Shown piece after piece: positions 13,421 through 23,300 of a stretch of 64,000 bases of DNA. The stretch comes from Globicephala melas (taxonomy: Eukaryota; Chordata; Mammalia; Artiodactyla; Delphinidae), in contig NC_083316.1 in NCBI RefSeq assembly GCF_963455315.2, forward strand, positions 155,364,482 to 155,428,481, read 5' to 3'. Numbering within the stretch: the stretch's first letter is position 1; every line of letters starts with the position of its first letter. Below the pieces are notes generated by a model, which did not search any database, was not told the origin of the DNA, and saw nothing but the letters and a program-made list of their open reading frames with translations. Both the position numbers and the translations under genes were made by a program.

Positions 13421-14720
13421 GCTCTCCCATTTTTGGGTGCCCCTGACTGACAGTCTGCCTCTTGGAAGCTGGGCAGGGACAGCTGCTTCCTCCTCACTTA
13501 GGGAAGGCAGCATTGATCTGACTTGCCCTGTTCCCTCTCTCTGCCCATCCCTTCCCTGCCACCCGACCCTTGTCTCCCTACCCCCGTCCCCCACCGCTTC
13601 ACTTTCCATGGGTGGGTGTGGGTATGTCCCAGTGCCCTTGTGGTGACCACCTCATTGGTCTCATGCTGGCAGTCCAGCCCCCTGGTCCCAGTCTTGGCAA
13701 TGCCTGGTTGTGAAAGGAACGGCAGGGTCACCATAGGGAGTATGCCCAAAAGGCTAGAGCCAGGTGGTATGTGGAGGAAACCCCCCACCCTTCCTAACAT
13801 CCACCCTCTGTGGTACCCCCCAAGCCAGCCAGCTTGTCCTCTGGAGGGGCGGGAACCCCTGGCCAAGCTCCACGTCACTGCCACAGCGATTGACCCATGC
13901 CTGGCTGGGTGCTTTGTGCACCTGTGCCATAGACCCTGTCCCACTTTTGCAGGGGTTGTCCCTCTGACCTGGAGCCCTTCTTGGCACCCTTGTTCCCCCC
14001 ACTGGGTGCAGGCATTGGCAGGCGAAGTTCCAGGTGTCCTTTCCCCCAGAAGGCAGGCTGCCCCACCATAAATAATGATCTGCTCTAACAAACAGGTTGA
14101 AAACCAGTGCTGAGTGCTCTGAAGACAGAATTGCCTTCAGCTCTCATTTCTTTGAAAATCAGAAGCAAACCAAGAACCTCCATAATGAATCCAGGCTGGG
14201 TTTTGTCTTTATTCCAATGTGGTTGTAAGATGTTTTCACTTTTTCTGTGGAGGGCCAGGTTGTATGTATGCCTCCCAGCCTTGGAGATGGGGGGCCGGGT
14301 GGAGGGAGCCAGTGCCATAGCACGCAAAGGGGATGGGGGTGAGACAGTGGTTAAGAGGTCCCTTGGTGGCCTGGAGAGACAAGGGTGGCTCCAGGTACAA
14401 GTCCAGCTCCCCATGATCTAAATGCCCAGGCTGCCCCTTCTAGCATGCTCACCTACCTGCAGCGGAGCACTCTTTGGCCCCTCTGCCTTCCCTGCTGGCC
14501 ACACATGACCCAGAGCTCTTGGTACACCTGAAGTTGATGCAGGGGACCAGGCCAACATGGGACCCCAGGATGCTGACCACCAAAAGGACAGTGCCCCTCC
14601 CAGTGGGCTTGCAGGTAGTCTTGCTGGAACTCAAGAGATTTACCACATTTTCACACATCACGTTCTATTGTGACACATGACAACAACCTTCCCTTTAGTA
14701 TGAGACACTTTCCACTTAAA
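13421..14720. other. Convergent intergenic spacer ARF1/C1orf35
   Basis: About 1.3 kb separates the two converging poly(A) signals. It is GC-rich with several overlapping open frames on both strands (longest 197 codons), none with a recognisable domain or a splice-consistent structure. I see no gene in it. Confidence 0.6.
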
Positions 14721-14725
14721 ATAAG

Positions 14726-14731
14726 TTTATT
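14726..14731 (-). terminator. C1orf35: C1orf35 poly(A) signal
   Basis: TTTATT on the + strand is AATAAA on the coding strand, about 120 bases beyond the C1orf35 stop codon. This gives a short 3'UTR. Confidence 0.8.
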
Positions 14732-14849
14732 TAAGTACAAAGAATGAGTCAACACAAAGAAGAATAGAAGTAGCCATACTTGGCCACAACTAAGCCTCTT
14801 TGGGGACCTGGGGTGACCCCCACAGGCCAGCCCTCCAGATCCCTGGGCC

Positions 14850-16885
14850 TCAGTCGCTGTCATGCCTGCGCTTCCTCTTGCAGCAAGTCGAGGAGTCTGA
14901 GTCATGCCTAAGGGAGACCAAGGGACACCTGGCGTGAGGGCCCCTGCCTGCCCAGCACTGTGTCTCCATCCCCAGGCAGCTGCACCTACTGGATGGGAGC
15001 AGGGGGCTGTGAGGAATCCGGCCCCTTCCCGTGCTCCTTTTCTTTCCTCCTCTTCTCTTTCTTGTGCCTCTTCTTCTTTTTCTTCTCCTTCCTGCTCTTC
15101 CTGTGGCTTTCAGGGCTGCAAAGGATGATACGGAGTGCCAGGAGCCTCTGGGGTTTTGGGGGTCTAGCCGGGGTGGGGCCACCACAGTAGCCACTGACCA
15201 TGTGTAGCCATTTCAACCTCAAATCACTAAAGGAAACTCCTCAGTACCGTGTGTGGCCAGTGGCTACCATGGTGGGCATCACAGACACATTCCAACCACG
15301 GCAGAAAGGTCTGCAGGGCAGCACCTGACAATCTCATGGCTCCTTCCAGCCTTCCCATTGGGATGCCCCTGCACTCTTGGGGCCGGGTGGTGACCCCCTC
15401 CTGTGCTCCCCAGACCCTCGCACAAGTGGCCCATGTCTGAGCATCCTCCTCCAGGGCCCCTGACCCTGCAGGGGGTTGGTAGGCAGTCCTGAGGCTGCCC
15501 CAGGGCTCAGAATCTCCAGAGGCTCCTCAAAAGAAAAAAGGGGCTGGAGCTGGGGAGTTCACTGACTGGAGAAGCAGCCAACATGCCGAGAAAACAGTGA
15601 GTTCTGTGCCCTGGGAGGCCTTACCCCGGCTCCACCTTCTCCTCTGACCGAGGCTTCTTTTTGGCCGAGGCCGGGGAGGTCCCTGTCCGACTGCTCTCCA
15701 CGCGGTGGTGCTGCCGAGAAAAGCCACAAGCCACTCGGGGTGTGCGGGGCGCCCTGGCATACCGACCGGCGAGAACCAGCCAGAAGCTGGGAGGGTATCC
15801 CCAAGGAAAGACGGCCTGCCCCCATGGCCCTCAACAGGAAGAGGCACTCAGACCGCCCCCCACCCCACCATGGGATCCCAGGATGTTTGGGGGTAGTTAC
15901 CGTGAACACTGAAAGCCCCAGCTTAGCAGCCTCTTTGTCTTCCCGGGACAGCGCCACTCGACCTGCAGAGCCACTACGGGGACGTGGGTGAGATCCCCCC
16001 ATGGTGAGACACACCCCCACAGACACACCCACGGCGAGGACCGCCCATCCCCAGGCCTCCCTAGAGAAGTGGTGCGCCCAGACGACCCGTGCCTAGCGTC
16101 CACCTGGGCGGCTGACAGTACGGAGCCCCGAGGAGCCACGCCCTCGCGATTTCTGGGGCCCCCAAGGACCCTCTGGCCCCGCACCTGGAGCTCCCCAGAC
16201 CCAGGAGCCGGTCCACTCCCTTCTCGGGGTCACCGCCTTCCCGCTTACAGACTTCGACAAAGTCCTGTTGGGGAGGGGAGTGCAAGTGCTCACCGCAGCG
16301 CAGGGTCAGACCCCTCCCAATCCCGCCCCCGCACTCCAGGAGGGCCCACCTCTCACCTCCTTGCTCAGGCCGGTGGGCTGCTTCCTTACGTTCTTGTAGC
16401 CTCTGCGGGGGCCGCGCGTGAGCTTCAGGGAGCTGCGGGCCTCGCCTCGGCCCCTGCCCCTGCCGCGCCCCCACCCGGAGGTAAACCAACACCCTCCCCT
16501 TCCCCCCGCCCCCACCCCCACCCCGGCCCAAGCTCTCAAGGCGCACTCACAGCGCTGCCATGAGCGCCTCCTGCTCCGCCTGCCTCACAGCCGCCAGCTC
16601 CTGCTCCCGGCTCAGACCCGCACTGTGCTCCCGGCCCTTGGCGTACCAGGTGAGGTCACGGCCCTTCTGCCAGCGGCCCACCGGGGCCATGAGCGAGTTG
16701 CCTGCGGGGAACGGAGCGCCGAGTGCTTGGCACGGCCCGCGGGTCGGCGCACCCCCAGCCCGCGAGCCCCCGGTCCCTGCGCCCCACTCACCCAGGTAGT
16801 TCTCCCTCTGCTTATCAGTCTTCACATCCTCCCAGCTGAACTGGTCCTGCCCGCCGCGCACGCCGCCCCGGCTGGAGCCGAACAT
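14850..16885 (-). CDS. C1orf35: C1orf35 / MMTAG2 homologue, 8 coding exons
   Basis: Function is poorly known. The human protein is called multiple myeloma tumor-associated protein 2. Coding exons, read right to left, are 16885-16792, 16701-16551, 16402-16357, 16264-16185, 15973-15901, 15710-15625, 15115-14990 and 14907-14850. They sum to 714 nt and 237 residues, against about 263 in human. The N-terminus [16 protein letters not shown] is near-identical to human, followed by a conserved stretch around [15 protein letters not shown]. Middle conserved blocks are [17 protein letters not shown] and [16 protein letters not shown]. The C-terminal third is a Lys/Arg/Glu-rich, probably disordered tract with clear nuclear-localisation character, ending in [17 protein letters not shown]. 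The C-terminus needs the last splice (GTAGGT donor at 14989), because without it the frame stops immediately. Exon 5 uses a TAG acceptor at 15976-15974, since the nearer CAG breaks the frame. Confidence 0.93.
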
Positions 16886-17120
16886 GGTAACAGGCAACCC
16901 TCTACCTCCGGACTTCCCGGTACCCAGGCCCCACAGGTCCCCGCTCCCACTCACGCGTCGCACGCGGTGACGTCACGCCTGCGCCAAACCCGTGCGCTTG
17001 CGCTCTGTTCCCCCCCGCCTCCCGAAGGTGTCCCGCCCTGGCGCGCCTGTGCCTCAGTGCCGGCCCCCGAGCGCTTGCGCACTGCCGCGGGCCCAGCGGT
17101 GGCGCTGGCAAAGGTGCGGA
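16886..17120 (-). promoter_or_regulatory. C1orf35: C1orf35 CpG-rich promoter with CRE and NRF1-like sites
   Basis: The sequence just upstream of the C1orf35 start is dense in CpG and has no TATA box. It holds a perfect palindromic CRE TGACGTCA (16968-16975) and two NRF1-like cores GCGCTTGCGC (16994-17003 and 17071-17080). This fits a TATA-less housekeeping promoter bound by CREB/ATF and NRF1 factors; binding itself is inferred. Confidence 0.7.
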
Positions 17121-18780
17121 GGCTGGACCCGGGCACCCCAATGACAGGACAGTCGTTATTAGAAGTCACATAATGTGGGTGACGCCCCAGAGTCACTGTT
17201 CCCATTGTGTGCCGTGTTCCCTTGGCTGTGCCGGCAGAGGAGCAGGCACTGGAGAGACGTCTGCAAACCCGCACTGAGTTTCCCGGCTATAGCTGCTTGA
17301 GGTTTCGATCAGGTAGCAGGCTGCCCCAGAGACAGGGAGCCGCCAAGGTCAGGTCGCGCCTGCACCGCTCGTCCTCCGCCCTCGGGGGTACCGGCTGTGT
17401 CCAGTTCCCAAGGAAGCACACCTCATCGCGTTCGTTCCCCAGACAGCGCAGAGAACGCCTCAGTCACCCACAAAGTGTTGGCAGATGCTTCTCATTCGGC
17501 ACCGTTTCGGTCATTGCTGCTGTCAGGTGATGGCTCAGTATCCGAAGTAAATTGAGCTAGTTGTAGGGCAAGCGCGTTCCGTTTATCACCAGAGCGAACC
17601 AGACTAGATTCAGTGATAACGGTGCTAGTGAGTGGAGGGGTGCCACTCTATTAGCCGACCCCTGCTGAATTGAAACCGTCGGGTGAACAAATGTTCTCTG
17701 AGGAATTTACAGCAAGGTGTCAAGAGTGTTATTCTGTATGCCCTTTGTATTAGTCCTTTCACAAGACACTGCCCTCCTTCAGGTTACTCAGTGAATTCAC
17801 CTGATGGGCTGGCAGGACATTAAATGAGAAGAGGCCTTTCACCTGGCCTTCCTCTGAACCTGCTTTCTCGGGGAATCCCTCACTTGCCTGACGGCTGCCG
17901 GGGGCATCCTTGAGCAAGCCAGGTTGGCAGGGCCTGAAGTGGACAGCTGCTGTGGGGGCCGGGGGGTGGTGCAGTGCAGTGGACGTCCCCGTGCAGCTGT
18001 ACAGTGCTGGTGTGGTGAGTGGACCAGATCTGATCTAGAGATAAGGTACAGGGTTCATCTCCCACAGGCTGCTGGGTCCTGCCTCCCAGGTCATGAACAG
18101 AACGCCGTCCCCACCATCTACTATATGACAGTGCTCTACAACTGGCCCTCAGGTTTATGAAAAGGAGCCTGACAACCAAGGACCTAACAAGAAGCAGCCT
18201 CAGGCCTGGGCTGGGTCAGCTGCCTTAAAAAGGCTGGGAATTGCTCCCTTGGGTCTTGCAGGAAGGCTGCCAGGGTAAAATCAACCCCTGGAGCAGAAAG
18301 GCAGCAGTCAACTGGAAGGCCTAGCAGATTGTAGCTACAATGCACTGCAGACCTCAGTGGCATTAACAAAGAGGAGCGGCCAGTCCCTTTGGCCCCTTTG
18401 ATGGGGAGCACCTTCCCACTGCATGCTGGGTAGGGCTGAGGGAGCCCTGGTGACGGGTAGGGCAGGCCAGCTGTAGGCTAGGTGCAGATGTCCTTGGATC
18501 CCAGACACCCTGCTCCTCCCACCTACTTTTGGTGGCCACTGTGCTCCCCCAGGAGAGTCCCTGGTGCCCTGAGGCTGAAGGCAGCGCTAGAACCAAGGGG
18601 GCTCCAGGACCCAAAGGGGCAGGTACAGCAGTGGCCAGGCTTCCCTGCAGTAGGAAGAGCACCCATGACCTCGGTACTGTTGAAGGATCACATGCCCTTT
18701 GGACCTCATCCTAAAACCACAACTGACCTGATTCTAAGCTCTCCATTCAGCTCAGTTGTAGAGACCCTCAGGCTAGGGCA
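17121..18780. other. Intergenic spacer C1orf35/MRPL55
   Basis: CpG density falls after about 17500. No exon of either neighbour, no tRNA and no clear repeat is recognised. No canonical AATAAA was seen for MRPL55 on the minus strand immediately after its stop, so its 3' end remains unplaced. Confidence 0.5.
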
Positions 18781-18891
18781 CATGAAAAGGAAAGACAAGA
18801 TGGACACAGCTTCGTGAACACATGATTTAAAGACACATGCCCCTCCCTGCTCCATAGCATCCCCCTCGGTCAGAGCAGCTTCCAGGCACCA

Positions 18892-21874
18892 TCACTTTTT
18901 GGTCCAAAACTGCTTGTACTGCTCCACATCGAAGTCGTCACCGAGCTCTGGCTCCTCCTCCTTCTCTTTGACCTGGGCCTCTCGTTTCCGGAACCGTGCA
19001 CGCCTCTCCTCTGGGGACAGAGAGTCCAGGTCCACGGGCATCTGCGGGGAGGAAGGGATGTGTACATGGCTCAGGTGGAGTGTACTAGGATGTTCTCCAG
19101 GGTCTCCACTTCACCTTGTTATCATCTACCACACAGTCTAGGTCTTATGTGTTCTGTTGGGTTTTCTCTCCCTTTGAAGCTTTTATTTTTTAAAAAACTT
19201 TTTCTGCTTGTTTTCTCAAGACGTGATAGTTTTTTGAATACACACCTCACTATTGCTTTCTCATCTTGATGTGTGGAGTGAGCTCCAGGTCACCCTCCTC
19301 CCTCTCCTCAAACAATTCTGACCCATGACTCGCCTTCCCTCCCCAGTCCAGTGATGGTGGGTTCTGACCCCATGAACCCCTAGAGGAGCAGTTTCTACAG
19401 GCTAAGACCTGCACCCCAGGGGAATGTTGGGGAAGGAAGCTTACTGTGAGTATCTGTCGAGGCTCCCGGTAGCGGATGTGGATGGTGGAACCATCCTGCT
19501 TGACCAGGAGCACAGGATAGAGGCGTGCGTAGGTCTGCCGGTGCACTCGAGTGAGTGAGGCTCTGTTGCAATCAGCCCGCTGGGAGGACATATACAGTTG
19601 GCGGCGGCTCTCAAGGGCAGCCCCTGTCACCACACGCTGCCAGAGCAGGCTGCAGACACACACGTGCTGGTCAGCGGTTGGTGCCAGGACCAAAGTGGCC
19701 ACGCAGCCCAGCTCCTATGGGGGCACACAGCAACCCGCACCAGGGCAGGATGTGGTCAGAGTAGCTCCACCCCACATCCAGAGAGGCTGCAGGGGTGAGC
19801 CCACAAAGCTCTCAGATGGGTGAGGACAGAGTCCACAGCCAGGACCCTGGTGGGTGTCTCTGGTGAGGCCTGGCCCCATAGCTAGGGTGCTAGACTACAA
19901 CGTTGAGTGGGAAGCTGACTTCCAGGGGACTGCAAACCTGGTGCTTGGACTGACCATTTGAGTCCATCCCACGCCCCCTTCCCCATTCACACATTGAAGC
20001 CCTAACCCCCCGTGAGATGGTGTCAGGAGGTGGGACCTTTGGGTGGTGATTTGGATTAGATGAGGTCGTGAGGGTAGGGTCCCCCCAGTAGGATTGGTGC
20101 CCTTATAAGAGGAAGAGACCAGAGAGCTAACTCTCTCCTCCATGTGAGGACACTGCAAGAAGGTAGCCATCTCTGAACCAGGAAGAGAGACTTCACCAGA
20201 ACCCTGCTGGCACCCTAATCTCAGACTTCCAGCTTTCTTAAGCTGCCTGGTCTGTGGTGTTCTGCTAGGTCAGCCCAAGCAGACCGAGACAACTGGTCCA
20301 CTTGGCTTCTGAGTGTGGTGGGCGCTCAGCCCTCCCGCACACAGCAGAGCACATGCTCCAAGGTGACAGGAAAGGGCTAGGTACTCTTCATGCCCCACTC
20401 TACCCAGCCACGTGACCCCACATTTGTCTCACCCACTCCGGACCTCGATTTCCCTGTCCCAGCCTTTCCCTGTGACCCCCCGCCCCAAAGTCCCTTCCAG
20501 GCTGGCTTTCATGCAAACTTGAATTCAGAGCCCCAGGCTGTGCCTCAGTCCATCCGTTTCCTCCCTCACAGGTTTGAGGAAGAATGCATTCAAACAAGTA
20601 CCAGAATTTCCTGGAATTGTCGGGTACTCTGGAAGTGACCTTCTTCTCCTGGCATTCTTTTGAACACTCACGGTGGACAGGCATCCTGCACACTCACCAT
20701 GTGCCTTTTCCCAAACCCCTCACTGCATGGGCAGTCACATCATTGCAGACCTTCCCAACAGCCTCCCACCTGGTCCCCATTTCAATTCCAGTTAAGTTCT
20801 CCTGCTTTGTGGGTAGTGATTCTAAAAACCTGATATTCACATCACTTCAGTAGCTCCCACCAGACTTTCAGGACTTCCCTCTCCACAAAGCAGCCAGCAT
20901 GAGCACATGGGCCACGCACAGCCACAGTATGGCAGCCTCTGCTTTGGTTGTGGTTCCCACCACCCCCTGCACTCCCCAGCTGACACCTCAGGCTGAGGGC
21001 CCATCTCCTCCACTAGCCTGATGGCCTGGGGCAAGAATTGCATCTTATTTGCTATCAAGTCCCAGACCCTCCCTAGCTAAGTGCTCGTAAATTTTGGCAA
21101 AATGAATCCAGTCCCTGCCTCCAAAAGTGCAAGACTGGAGAAAGGAGGTGGTGGGCAAACTCCAGCACCAGAGGAACCTGCAGTCAGTTGGGCAGGGCCT
21201 GTACCTAAGCAGCACCAGGGAGCCCAGGGCACAGCTGCTCCAGAGAACCTGGGGTTGGTGACTCAGGAGGCTTCTGGAAGGGGCTGGAGTCAACCCTTGA
21301 GGGGAAAGAGTGGATGTTTTCCCACCAAACAGCAGCTGCAGTTCCAACATGAACCTTCTCCAGCAATGAGGGCCCTCCTGGGAACGCTGCAGCCCGAGTC
21401 CCTTCTCCATTTTCATACTAACCCACAGCTTCAGGTGCCACATCCCTCTCCCTAGATTCCACAGAAACAATTCAAAACCTGCATTCATTTTCTCCTCCAT
21501 CAATACTTCTCACCTGGGGGAGACCAGGGAGTGAGAGGAACATGCAGACGGGGAGGCAGTTCTGGTGGTAAGAGAAGGAAGGCCATGATCTTCTCCATGG
21601 CTGGCCCGCAGGCTCTGAATAGGACAGTGACCACCATCACATCTGTTTGGTGCCAGGTACTCACAAGTCACTTCCATTCCTCCTTCAACACTTAAGGTGT
21701 CCACACATATGTACTTGTATGTATTCTCCAGATAAACACACTGGCTCTGGAGGTTTTCCTGAGGCAGCAGACCCTAAGGTTCTTGAGTTGGCATTCTTTG
21801 GGTGGCCCCATTACAGCAGTCCCGAGAGGCCTGGAAGTCCGTGCTTACCCAAGCAGTCTGCCCTTGGCCACCAT
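18892..21874 (-). CDS. MRPL55: Mitochondrial ribosomal protein L55 (bL31m-like name mL55), 3 coding exons
   Basis: MRPL55 is a metazoan-specific protein of the mitochondrial large ribosomal subunit. Coding exons, right to left, are 21874-21849 (26 nt), 19649-19445 (205 nt) and 19041-18892 (150 nt). They give 381 nt and 126 residues, against 128 in human. The large exons carry the family core: RASLTRVHRQTYARLYPVLL, KQDGSTIHIRYREPR, then MPVDLDSLSPEERRAR and the C-terminal FDVEQYKQFWTKK. The first exon encodes MVAKGRLLG, aligning with the human MAAVGSLLG. It has a strong start context (purine at -3, G at +4), a GTAAGC donor and a CTGCAG acceptor just before it. The N-terminal 30 residues are basic and poor in acids, as expected for a mitochondrial leader. 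The two large exons are certain; the tiny first exon is assigned by frame, phase and similarity. Confidence 0.88.
19950..20293 (+). mobile_element. MaLR-type LTR (THE1/MST/MLT1 family)
   Basis: Phrases typical of this ancient LTR family occur in order: cattgaagccctaac, ggaggtgggacctttgggtg, attggtgcccttataag, gaggacactgcaagaagg and a terminal tctgtggtgttctgctaggt. It lies inside MRPL55 intron 1. An oppositely oriented relative lies at 45455-45830. Confidence 0.75.
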
Positions 21875-22449
21875 TCCTCCTGCAGCACGTGAAAGCCCAG
21901 GGTCAGTCACTGGCCCAGTGTGTGACCTGCTAGGCAAAGAAATGAGAGATCTTTTTAAAAGGCAGGCTTTTCCAGCTAACTGATTCTCACCAAATCCCAG
22001 CCAGGAACAAATTGGTCTCCGAGACATTACCAGGTCAGTGCCAGTCTTGCCCAGTAACCTATCAGGCTTCCAGCCCTGACCTGGCATTAGAATCACCTGT
22101 GGAACGTTTTTGACCCGGAGATGCCCCAGTCCTACTCCCCAAAACTCTGACTTAGTACGTCTGCAGCAGGGCCCGGGACCTTTCTGGTGGGTTGCTGAGT
22201 CAGGGGAGCCACTCTGAGGATGGAATGCAACGTAAACGGCGAAGACTAGCTCATACCTTGTTTTCCAAGGTCATTGCATTCTCACAAAATCCAGCGAGGT
22301 AAAGATTACAAAAGGGCAGCCGCGGCTTACTAAACCTTGAGTCCCAGGGAAACTGAGGTTTCCGCGGTGACAAACCAGTTGTTTCAAATGTCGAAGACCT
22401 GATGTATCAGACATTCAGACCCCAGGAAAAGAGCCCTCCCGGCCGAGAT

Positions 22450-23300
22450 GAGAAGGTTTGCCTCGCTATCCCCAGTCAGGGCAGGGCATCTGCAGGCTTC
22501 CTTCCGCCTTAGGACGTGACTCAGCAGGACAACGAAATGCTATAAACCTCCCAAGCGATACCCGCCCATTCTCTCGCCCTCGAGGGCGGCTTGCGGCGGG
22601 GCCCGGACCCTCCCTTGGGGGAAGCCCTCCAAAACCCGCGCGACGCGGCGCCTTTCCGGCACCAACTTGCCACCCTCACCGCCTCCGGAGCGGCCTCGAG
22701 GACCAGCGGCCAGGCCGCCACTGGCCAATCGGGCGCCGGACTGGCCAGAGCCCAATCCACAATCACCGTAAACGCGGCTTTCAGTTCTCCTGCGGCACGG
22801 CCACAACGTCATCCGGCGGGCGCAGCGTCCTGCTGCGCTGACGTACAGCCTTGAAAGGCGGGGCGAGGCCGGCGCAGCTCTGACCAGCTTGCCCGCTGGC
22901 TGAGGCGGGTCCGGCGCCGCGAGGAAGTGCTTCTCTGAGGGGCGGAGAGAGGCCGGGCCGGCGCGGCGCTACTCTGTGACGTACGTCCCCGCGGGCGGTG
23001 GCGGCGGCCCTTCATGCTGCGGCGCCCGCTGGCCGGGCTGGCGGCGGCCGCCCTGGGCCGGGTCCCCTCGGACGGTGAGTGGCGGCCCCTCGCGTGGGGG
23101 CGGAGGTCCGGGCGCGCGCAGGCCCACGAGAGGGCCTTCCTGGGGAGTCCGGTCCCGGCCTCGCGTGTCGCTGTCTGAATCCGCGGAGGAGAGACGGGGA
23201 CCGCCGCTGCTTGCGTGCGAGGGGCCGCCAGAGCCCGTGCTGAGCGCCGGTGTCGTGGACCTGCCTGAGGGACTCGTGGGGCTGTGCTCGTGAATTCTGT
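22450..23300. promoter_or_regulatory. GUK1: CpG-island promoter of GUK1, possibly shared with MRPL55
   Basis: The stretch is very rich in GC and CpG and TATA-less. It contains ATF/CREB-type half sites at 22805-22811 (reverse), 22839-22845 and 22977-22983, plus CCAAT-like boxes near 22724 and 22749. GUK1 exon 1 starts inside it. The nearest gene on the left, MRPL55, is transcribed away from it, and no other CpG island lies between, so a bidirectional role is likely but inferred. Confidence 0.72.

Noticed and set aside
13498..14091. 197-codon minus-strand frame between ARF1 and C1orf35
   Set aside because: A second long frame overlaps it on the opposite strand, both low-complexity, with no start context or homologue recognised.
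15950..15970. CAG at about 15968-15966 as acceptor of C1orf35 exon 5
   Set aside because: It breaks the frame with the previous exon; the TAG at 15976-15974 keeps frame and restores the conserved [13 protein letters not shown].
16418..17173. 251-codon + strand frame
   Set aside because: Antisense to the first C1orf35 exons and its CpG-rich promoter; composition-driven.
19250..19702. 150-codon minus-strand frame as an intact MRPL55 single exon
   Set aside because: It begins at a GTG and reads through the acceptor on one side and the GTAAGC donor on the other; splicing to 21849 and 19041 gives the family length and termini.
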